NCBI GenBank assembly: GCA_002791435.1
Contig: PFXB01000064.1
Span: 13,867-21,232 of the forward strand
Direction of reading: 5' to 3'
Length of the DNA stretch: 7,366 nt
Origin: a candidate division WWE3 bacterium CG_4_9_14_3_um_filter_43_9
GTDB lineage: Bacteria; Patescibacteriota; CPR3; GCA-002780085
Shown: piece after piece, positions 1-4,439 of the stretch
Layout of the letters: every line of letters begins with the position of its first letter
Numbering within the stretch: position 1 is the stretch's first letter
Notes under the pieces: generated by a model
What the model was told of the DNA's origin: nothing
The model's input: the letters and a program-made list of their open reading frames with translations, nothing else
Databases searched by the model: none
Translations under genes and position numbers: made by a program

Positions 1-2
1 GC

Positions 3-362
3 GACATCAACATCCGGCGCATTGGCTTTGTGGCCGCGGAGATCCTGCGCCACCGCGGCACGACGGTCTGCGCGGTCATCAGCCCCTATCGTGTCACACG
101 CGACGAGGTGCGAAATATGGTGGGCAAAGACAACTTCGTTGAGGTGTTTATGGATACCCCGCTTGAGGTATGTGAGGCACGCGACACCAAGGGGATGTAC
201 GCTAAAGCGCGGCGGGGTGAAATCAAGGACTTCACCGGGATTGACGATCCCTACGAACCGCCGCTTCATCCTGAACTCAGGCTAGACACGACGACTCATA
301 CCCCCGAAGAAAACGCACACCAGATTCTAGACCTGCTGATTCGGCACGGATTCGTCCGTTAA
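3..362 (+). CDS. cysC: Adenylylsulfate (APS) kinase domain, 5'-truncated by the window edge
   Basis: The last 119 residues of an APS kinase, which phosphorylates adenosine 5'-phosphosulfate with ATP to give PAPS, the cytosolic sulfuryl donor. The frame is open from base 3, and the P-loop end (roughly 75-80 residues) lies outside the window. Visible family landmarks are the NIRRIGFVAAEI helix (visible residues 3-14), ISPYR (26-30), the EVFMDTPLEVCEARD stretch (47-61), KGMYAKARRGEIKDFTGIDDPYEPP (63-87, the substrate-lid region), and a closing LDT strand. The wording of the NIRRIGFVAAEI and DTPLEVCEARD segments also fits the kinase half of fused sulfate adenylyltransferase/APS kinases, so the full gene may be a sat-cysC fusion. 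Some CysC relatives phosphorylate other nucleotide conjugates (for example Campylobacter Cj1415, a CDP-phosphoramidate kinase), but the intact FTGIDDPYEPP segment favours APS. GC-rich compared with the genes after 1380. The next gene starts 21 bases downstream. Confidence 0.93.
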   Translation, partial: DINIRRIGFVAAEILRHRGTTVCAVISPYRVTRDEVRNMVGKDNFVEVFMDTPLEVCEARDTKGMYAKARRGEIKDFTGIDDPYEPPLHPELRLDTTTHTPEENAHQILDLLIRHGFVR

Positions 363-370
363 TTTACGAA

Positions 371-377
371 GGGAGAG
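371..377 (+). promoter_or_regulatory. Shine-Dalgarno site of the sulfatase-superfamily gene
   Basis: GGGAGAG lies 6 bases before the ATG at 384, inside the 21-base gap after the APS kinase stop. It supports this start codon and translation as the second gene of a shared transcript. Confidence 0.7.
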
Positions 378-383
378 TTTCAG

Positions 384-1298
384 ATGGACACCAGAGGACT
401 AACCAATTTCAATGACCTTTCCGGACTCAACGGCGTTTTGGTCGTTTTTGACAGCTGCCGGTATGACTCGGGGACTCTTGCAAAAACACCAAATCTCAAC
501 CAGGTGGGCCCGTTGATGAGAGCCTGGACGCTTTCGACCTATACACCCGCAGCGCATGCGGCGATGTTTCTAGGACATCTGCCCTCAATAAGCTTGCCAC
601 TGGTACCTTACTACAATGAGATCGTCAGACAGCCTTGGCGCATCACAACCGGACCAAGTCGTGACACACGCAAAGGCTGTGGGATTCTCTTCCAAGGTAA
701 CAACGTTATAGACGGATACCGAAGAATGGGCTTCCACGTCTTGGGGATTGGAGGAGTATCCCAATTTTCAAGTGGAAGCTTCTTGAGAGAAGCTTTCCCT
801 TGGAGTGAGTTTGTCTACTATGGCCCGGACATGGATGAGGAGCCGTTGGCCGAACGGAAACCAGCGTCGTTTCCTTTAAACCATGTGACGGAAATCGTCG
901 CTTTGCTTGCTGGTAAAGATCGGTGGTTTCTCTTTATCAACTGCCCGGAAACGCACTATCCCTATGACTGGGGTGAAGGAATTCCTGAAGAAGTAAGGGG
1001 TGTGTTCCCGCTGCTCGGCAAAGCTCTGAATCTGCGGTCCAATAGACTTGGACCTGTTGAGAGGCAACAATTGGCCATGCAGGCCCCTGGGATGCACCAA
1101 ATGCAGATCAAGAGCTTGGAAGCCATGGATAGGAAGCTGGGAGATTTGTTTATCCAGCTTAAGTTGGTCTCTAAGAAAAACATCTATGTCTTTGTCTGTG
1201 GAGACCATGGAGAGAACTTTGGAGAGAGTGGCCTCTACGGCCACATGCATCCAACCGAAGAATGCCTTTCTGTCCCGCTTTGGATGGGCATTTTGTAA
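384..1298 (+). CDS. Cytosolic alkaline-phosphatase/sulfatase-superfamily metalloenzyme
   Basis: A 304-residue protein with the metal-site pattern of the alkaline phosphatase superfamily: D23 in VVFDSCRYDS, a Thr-centred nucleophile motif T54-P-A-A-H58 followed by AAMFLGHLP, H191 in the CPETHYPYDWG loop, the D274-H275 pair in FVCGDHGENFGE, and H287 in YGHMH. The nucleophile position carries Thr rather than the Cys/Ser of CxPSR that is converted to formylglycine in true sulfatases, so a phosphodiesterase, phosphatase or phospho-transferase is more likely than a classical sulfatase. No signal peptide or membrane segment is visible, so it should act in the cytosol. It ends at VPLWMGIL soon after the last metal ligand, as I recall for compact members of this superfamily, so I do not call it truncated. 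Start ATG 384 has a good Shine-Dalgarno. It follows an APS kinase, which hints at sulfated or phosphorylated conjugate metabolism. The substrate is unknown. Confidence 0.8.
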   Translation: MDTRGLTNFNDLSGLNGVLVVFDSCRYDSGTLAKTPNLNQVGPLMRAWTLSTYTPAAHAAMFLGHLPSISLPLVPYYNEIVRQPWRITTGPSRDTRKGCGILFQGNNVIDGYRRMGFHVLGIGGVSQFSSGSFLREAFPWSEFVYYGPDMDEEPLAERKPASFPLNHVTEIVALLAGKDRWFLFINCPETHYPYDWGEGIPEEVRGVFPLLGKALNLRSNRLGPVERQQLAMQAPGMHQMQIKSLEAMDRKLGDLFIQLKLVSKKNIYVFVCGDHGENFGESGLYGHMHPTEECLSVPLWMGIL

Positions 1299-1312
1299 GA
1301 ACGAGAAGAGAC

Positions 1313-1365
1313 AAAGAAGGGTAGGCAATCGCCTACTAAGCTTATGTGCTTACCCTTCTTTTCAA
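1313..1365 (+). terminator. Rho-independent terminator-like stem-loop after the sulfatase-superfamily gene
   Basis: AAAGAAGGGTA (1313-1323) is the exact reverse complement of TACCCTTCTTT (1351-1361). Four more pairs inward (one G-U) extend the stem to 1327/1347. The 3' arm runs into TTTTCAATTTT, a modest U-rich tail. It starts 14 bases after the stop at 1298 and ends 30 bases before the next ATG, exactly at the composition break. The loop contains a second hairpin, GTAGGC/GCCTAC (1321-1326/1331-1336), which competes with the top of the main stem. Confidence 0.7.
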
Positions 1366-1391
1366 TTTTAACATAAATTTCTAAGAAATCT

Positions 1392-2279
1392 ATGAAAACT
1401 GAAAAACAAAATGTCATTATAAAAATCCTAGGCACAGCCCAAGACGGGGGAATACCCCAAATCGGCTGCGCCTGCCATAATTGTCAAAATACCCAAAAAA
1501 ACCTCACCAGAAAAAGGTTTATTACTTCATTGGCCTTAGTTATAAACGATAACTTTTTCTTATTCGACGCCACTCCAGATATCCGTGAACAAATAGCTCT
1601 CTTGGCTAAACGTTTCGATTGGGAAAAACCGCTTGAACATTTGGCAGGCATTTTCTTAACCCATGCTCATATCGGACATTACCTGGGGCTTGTACAACTC
1701 GGATTTGAAGCTGCTAATTTAAAAAATATTCCCCTTTTTTGCAGCCGCAAAATGGCTTTGTTTCTACAACAAAATAAACCCTGGTCAAAACTTCTTAAAG
1801 ATAAAAATTTAATTGTTCAACAACTTTTTGTCCGAGGTAATTTAAATTTATCAGAAAATGTTACCACTTTTCCTTTTAAAATTCCTCATCGAAATGAATT
1901 TTCAGACACCCTTGGTTATTTTATAAAAGGTGCGTGCAAAAACCTCTTTTTTTTACCAGATTTTAAGTCCTGGGGAAAAATTAGCCATCGGGTTTTCAAT
2001 TTTTTACATCAGGCAAAAATTATTTTGATTGACGGAACATTTTTCAATGGGAAAGAACTTAAAAGCCTGAATCGAGATGGCATAGAAAAAATTGGGCATC
2101 CTTCTATTGTCCAAAGTATTGAATTTTTTAATAATTTTTATCCAGAAAAACGACCATTAATTTTTTTCATTCACTTTAATCATTCCAATCCTGTTCTTTT
2201 GGCCGAAAGCCAAGAAAGAAAGTATCTGACCCAAAACGGATTTTTGATTGCTAAAGAAGGTTTGGAATTTCGAATTTAA
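1392..2279 (+). CDS. PqqB-like metallo-beta-lactamase-fold protein
   Basis: A 295-residue metallo-beta-lactamase-fold protein of the PqqB-like type. The N-terminus ILGTAQDGGIPQIGCACHNC (12-31) has the glycine-rich start and a C26/C28/C31 cluster resembling the zinc-holding cysteines of PqqB. LFDATPDIREQ follows at 57-67. The metal motif is LTHAHIGHYLGL (89-100), with H91, H93 and H96 but G95 in place of the usual Asp of HxHxDH; as I recall, this glycine is common in the non-PQQ PqqB-like subfamily. Later candidate ligands are H166, D190 (FLPDF), H236 (GHPS) and the closing FIHFNHSNP (259-267). No other PQQ-synthesis gene is in the window, so a PQQ role is unlikely and the substrate is unknown. 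The start at ATG 1392 has no clear Shine-Dalgarno. Strongly AT-rich, unlike the gene before it, and separated from it by a terminator. Confidence 0.83.
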   Translation: MKTEKQNVIIKILGTAQDGGIPQIGCACHNCQNTQKNLTRKRFITSLALVINDNFFLFDATPDIREQIALLAKRFDWEKPLEHLAGIFLTHAHIGHYLGLVQLGFEAANLKNIPLFCSRKMALFLQQNKPWSKLLKDKNLIVQQLFVRGNLNLSENVTTFPFKIPHRNEFSDTLGYFIKGACKNLFFLPDFKSWGKISHRVFNFLHQAKIILIDGTFFNGKELKSLNRDGIEKIGHPSIVQSIEFFNNFYPEKRPLIFFIHFNHSNPVLLAESQERKYLTQNGFLIAKEGLEFRI

Positions 2280-2281
2280 AT

Positions 2282-2310
2282 ACACATCGGGAGTGTAACT
2301 TACGATGTGT
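2282..2310. repeat. Inverted repeat just after the PqqB-like gene
   Basis: ACACATCG (2282-2289) pairs exactly with CGATGTGT (2303-2310) around a 13-base loop that holds a further AGT/ACT pairing. It begins three bases after the stop codon but has no following T-run, so it is more likely an mRNA-end stabiliser or repeat than an intrinsic terminator. Confidence 0.5.
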
Positions 2311-2354
2311 GTCAAACTACTCTATCCTGATTCCTTTCAAAACGATAATTCAGC

Positions 2355-2383
2355 TGGAAAATAGATCTAAAAATTGCTATACT
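2355..2383 (+). promoter_or_regulatory. Candidate sigma-70 type promoter for tyrS
   Basis: TGGAAA (2355-2360, 4 of 6 matches to TTGACA) stands 17 bases before TATACT (2378-2383, 5 of 6 matches to TATAAT), and TG at 2375-2376 gives an extended -10. Transcription would start near 2390 and leave a leader of about 180 bases before the tyrS ATG. This is the best promoter-like match I found in the 291-base spacer. Confidence 0.45.
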
Positions 2384-2411
2384 TAATTTCAATTAAATTG
2401 TAGATATGAAC

Positions 2412-2433
2412 TACCACTCCTTGCGCCGTGGTA
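2412..2433. repeat. Hairpin in the tyrS leader
   Basis: TACCAC (2412-2417) pairs with GTGGTA (2428-2433) across a 10-base loop. It would be the first stem of the transcribed leader. A second GTGGT at 2543-2547, 23 bases before the tyrS ATG, could pair with the same left arm. Confidence 0.5.
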
Positions 2434-2440
2434 TCCTTCC

Positions 2441-2482
2441 CGCCGAATCCCTGCCTCGCCGGCAGGCGGGGGCGGGTCGGCG
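2441..2482. repeat. GC-rich palindromic repeat, copy 1, in the tyrS leader
   Basis: CGCCGA (2441-2446) pairs with TCGGCG (2477-2482), enclosing the inner stem CCTGCC/GGCAGG (2450-2455/2461-2466). The unit 2447-2477 (ATCCCTGCCTCGC ... AGGCGGG ... CGGGT) is repeated at 2504-2535. It is far richer in GC than its surroundings. This style of GC-rich intergenic palindrome is what I recall from Patescibacteria genomes, but the family assignment is an inference. Confidence 0.65.
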
Positions 2483-2503
2483 AGTTTATTAATCATTCGA
2501 TTC

Positions 2504-2535
2504 ATCCCTGCCTCGCTTATCAGGCGGGCACGGGT
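2504..2535. repeat. GC-rich palindromic repeat, copy 2, in the tyrS leader
   Basis: A diverged direct copy of 2447-2477. The first 13 bases (ATCCCTGCCTCGC) and an inner AGGCGGG are identical; the centre differs (TTATC instead of CGGC). It folds on its own: CCCTGCC (2506-2512) pairs with GGCA and GGG (2527-2530, 2532-2534) with one bulged C, topped by CGC/GCG. The differences keep pairing possible, so the structure itself may be what is conserved. Confidence 0.6.
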
Positions 2536-2570
2536 AAAGTAGGTGGTCTTCTCGAATAATTATAAAGAAT

Positions 2571-3758
2571 ATGGACAAAATTGACGAAGTTTTAACCCGT
2601 GGGGTGGAACAAATTCTTCCTTCCCGTCAAGGGCTTGAAAATTTACTGCGCTCCAAAAAAAGAATCCGGCTCTACCTGGGTATTGATCCCACCGCCACCA
2701 GATTGCACCTGGGACATACCATTCCTTTGCGTAAACTGCAGGAATTTGCCGAGTTGGGACATGAGGCCATTTTACTTTTCGGAACCGGCACTGTTTTGGT
2801 GGGCGATCCTTCCGAACGAGATTCCGGGCGGCAGCTTATTACTCAAAAAGAGATTGAGGAAAATATCGCTACTTGGAAAGACCAGGTTAAAAATATCGTC
2901 GATTTCAAAAAAATCAAAATTAAATTCAATGGCGACTGGCTTACTAAGCTTACTCTGAAAGACATTATTCGAATCGGCTCCAAAATTTCGGCCATTCAGC
3001 TTTTTAAGCGCGACAATTTTACGAAACGCATTCAAAAAGGGGATACTGTCTACTTTCACGAAACCATGTATCCGCTGCTGCAAGGGTATGATTCGGTAGT
3101 CATGGACGTTGACCTTGAAATTGGCGGCACTGATCAGACTTTCAACATGCTTATGGGGCGCGAGCTTCAAAAAAAGATTCGCAATCGCGAAAAATACGTT
3201 TTAACTATGAAGATGATTTTGGGAACCGATGGCCACACCATGAGCAAAAGCAGCGGCAACTGTGTCTGGTTAACCGATACACCGCAGGATATATACGGCA
3301 AACTGATGCGGCTCCCGGATGAACTTATCCCGGACTATTTTGAAGTCTTTACGGCGTATACTACCTTTGAGATTAAAAAAATCAAAACGGAACTCCAAAA
3401 ACCCGACATTAATCCCATGACTTATAAGAAAAAGCTGGCTTTTGAAATCACCTCTCAGTTGCACAGAAAAAAGCTGGCTGATGAGGCACAAAGAGAATTT
3501 GAAAAAGTCGTGCAAGAAAAAGCAATCCCTCACAATGCACGTCAGGTTGAACTGTTAAAAAGCCAGTGGAAAATAGTTGACCTTATCATGCGTTTTAGTC
3601 TGGCTGCCTCAAACTCCGAAGCCAAAAGACTAATAAGACAGGGTGGCGTATTGCTGGGCAACCGGAAAGTAACCAATCCACAAGAGATAATCAAAATTGA
3701 AAAAGATACGGTTTTGAAAGTGGGTAAACGGAATTTCTTAAAGATCAGAGTAATCTAA
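2571..3758 (+). CDS. tyrS: Tyrosyl-tRNA synthetase
   Basis: A 395-residue class I aminoacyl-tRNA synthetase that charges tRNA-Tyr in the cytosol. The Rossmann catalytic domain carries IDPTATRLHLGH (38-49, with the HIGH-type H46-L-G-H49), the tyrosine-pocket stretch VVMDVDLEIGGTDQ ending at G185-G-T-D-Q189, and the KMSKS-type loop T-M224-S-K-S-S-G-N, where Thr replaces the leading Lys. The last 60-65 residues form an S4-type RNA-binding domain (SNSEAKRLIRQGGVLLGNRKV) that closes with a basic tail. The length and the C-terminal S4 domain match bacterial TyrRS, and the compact connector fits the TyrZ-like branch. The start ATG 2571 lies close before the usual N-terminal helix but has no clear Shine-Dalgarno. 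The gene follows a long repeat-rich leader with its own candidate promoter. A T-box was considered for this leader but not supported. Confidence 0.95.
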   Translation: MDKIDEVLTRGVEQILPSRQGLENLLRSKKRIRLYLGIDPTATRLHLGHTIPLRKLQEFAELGHEAILLFGTGTVLVGDPSERDSGRQLITQKEIEENIATWKDQVKNIVDFKKIKIKFNGDWLTKLTLKDIIRIGSKISAIQLFKRDNFTKRIQKGDTVYFHETMYPLLQGYDSVVMDVDLEIGGTDQTFNMLMGRELQKKIRNREKYVLTMKMILGTDGHTMSKSSGNCVWLTDTPQDIYGKLMRLPDELIPDYFEVFTAYTTFEIKKIKTELQKPDINPMTYKKKLAFEITSQLHRKKLADEAQREFEKVVQEKAIPHNARQVELLKSQWKIVDLIMRFSLAASNSEAKRLIRQGGVLLGNRKVTNPQEIIKIEKDTVLKVGKRNFLKIRVI

Positions 3759-3763
3759 GGTTT

Positions 3764-3805
3764 GAATTTAGAATTTAGATTTCAGAATTTAGAAGGTAGA
3801 TTTGG
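3764..3805 (+). repeat. Degenerate 7-base tandem repeat after tyrS
   Basis: Six consecutive 7-base units start at 3764: GAATTTA, GAATTTA, GATTTCA, GAATTTA, GAAGGTA, GATTTGG. Three are identical and all begin with GA. The array fills most of the 64-base gap between tyrS and the next gene and reaches to 18 bases before its ATG. Slippage could change the spacing in front of that gene. Confidence 0.65.
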
Positions 3806-3822
3806 AGTGAAAAGCTTTTTTT

Positions 3823-4305
3823 ATGAAAACTGAAATTGTCAAAATCAAAAATCCTGACGGTTTAAATTTGATCCTCGGCCAAAGCCATTTTATTAAAACA
3901 GTGGAGGATTTACATGAAGCGCTTGTCAATACAGTCCCAGGAATAAAATTCGGATTGGCTTTTTGTGAATCTTCTCTTCCCGCTTTAATCCGTTTTTCCG
4001 GCACCGACAAGAAACTGGTTGAGCTGGCCAAGGACAACGCCTTGGCTCTTTCCGCAGGACATGTTTTTATTATCTTTCTCAAAGACTCTTTTCCCATTAA
4101 CGTTTTAAATGCGGTCAAAATGGTCCCGGAAGTGGCACGGATTTTTTGCGCCACCGCCAATCGCTTGGAAGTTATTGTTGCCGAAACACAACAGGGCAGG
4201 GGAGTGCTTGGAATCATTGACGGCGCCAAAAGTCGCGGCGTCGAAACCAAAAAAGATCAAACAGAACGGCACCAATTTTTACGAAAGATAGGGTATAAAC
4301 TTTAA
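3823..4305 (+). CDS. Adenosine-specific-kinase family protein (PF04008/COG1839-like)
   Basis: A 160-residue protein that matches, over its full length, the small family named from a structure of an archaeal protein (PAE2307) said to bind adenosine. Landmarks in order are ILGQSHFIKTVEDL, VPGIKFGLAFCESS, IRFSGTD, AGHVFIIFLKDSFPINVLNA, VPEVARIFCATAN, EVIVAETQQGRGVLGIIDG, and the closing FLRKIGYKL. The enzymatic activity is poorly established in the family, so the kinase name should be treated with caution. No signal peptide or membrane segment is visible. The ATG at 3823 gives the usual N-terminus; GGAG at 3804-3807 is 15 bases away, too far for a normal Shine-Dalgarno. The gene is 64 bases after tyrS and 21 bases before the micro-ORF, so it may head the unit that runs into recG. 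Confidence 0.85.
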   Translation: MKTEIVKIKNPDGLNLILGQSHFIKTVEDLHEALVNTVPGIKFGLAFCESSLPALIRFSGTDKKLVELAKDNALALSAGHVFIIFLKDSFPINVLNAVKMVPEVARIFCATANRLEVIVAETQQGRGVLGIIDGAKSRGVETKKDQTERHQFLRKIGYKL

Positions 4306-4312
4306 ACCTGAT

Positions 4313-4319
4313 AAAAGGA
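4313..4319 (+). promoter_or_regulatory. Shine-Dalgarno site of the 35-codon micro-ORF
   Basis: AAAAGGA stands 7 bases before ATG 4327. It is one of the few clear Shine-Dalgarno sites in the AT-rich part of the window and the main reason for calling the micro-ORF real. Confidence 0.65.
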
Positions 4320-4326
4320 CAAACTT

Positions 4327-4434
4327 ATGAACTTTTTCCGTAAACACCAAACATTGTGGAAAATTGTTATCTTTTTTGCTTCTCTAAGCCTGATTATATT
4401 TTCTCTGCTGCCGCTTTTTACGAGTTTGCGTTGA
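4327..4434 (+). CDS. 35-residue single-span membrane micro-protein upstream of recG
   Basis: ATG 4327 opens 35 codons ending in TGA 4432-4434. The product starts with a short basic segment (MNFFRKHQTLWK; R5, K6, H7, K12), has one hydrophobic span from about residue 13 to 31 (IVIFFASLSLIIFSLLPLF), and ends TSLR, so it should be a small inner-membrane protein with the N-terminus in the cytosol. A good Shine-Dalgarno sits 7 bases upstream, and the stop is 5 bases before the recG ATG. I do not recognise a named family. It overlaps, in another frame, a spurious upstream extension of recG that begins at GTG 4356, which is why it is easily missed. It could act mainly as a translational leader for recG, or as a membrane micro-protein in its own right. 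Confidence 0.65.
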   Translation: MNFFRKHQTLWKIVIFFASLSLIIFSLLPLFTSLR

Positions 4435-4439
4435 AATCC

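Noticed and set aside
876..1328. 150-codon frame on the minus strand within the sulfatase-superfamily gene
   Set aside because: It lies opposite a gene with intact metal-site motifs, shows no family resemblance, and runs through the terminator.
2384..2570. T-box riboswitch in the tyrS leader
   Set aside because: TGGT occurs twice (2429-2432, 2544-2547) and a TAC lies near the leader start, but the conserved AGGGTGGNACCGCG box, a stem I architecture and a terminator with a T-run are all absent.
2772..3170. 132-codon minus-strand frame inside tyrS
   Set aside because: Shadow of the tyrS coding strand; no motifs of its own.
1392..3836. The same 14 bases (TATGAAAACTGAAA) at the starts of the PqqB-like and kinase-family genes
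   Set aside because: Short AT-rich match encoding Met-Lys-Thr-Glu; the flanks differ, so chance is the simplest explanation.
3789..4250. 153-codon minus-strand frame opposite the adenosine-specific-kinase family gene
   Set aside because: The plus-strand gene matches its family from end to end; the minus-strand product is low-complexity and unrecognisable.
4356..4439. Upstream extension of recG from GTG 4356
   Set aside because: The family N-terminus begins at ATG 4440, and the extension overlaps a micro-ORF with a much better ribosome site.
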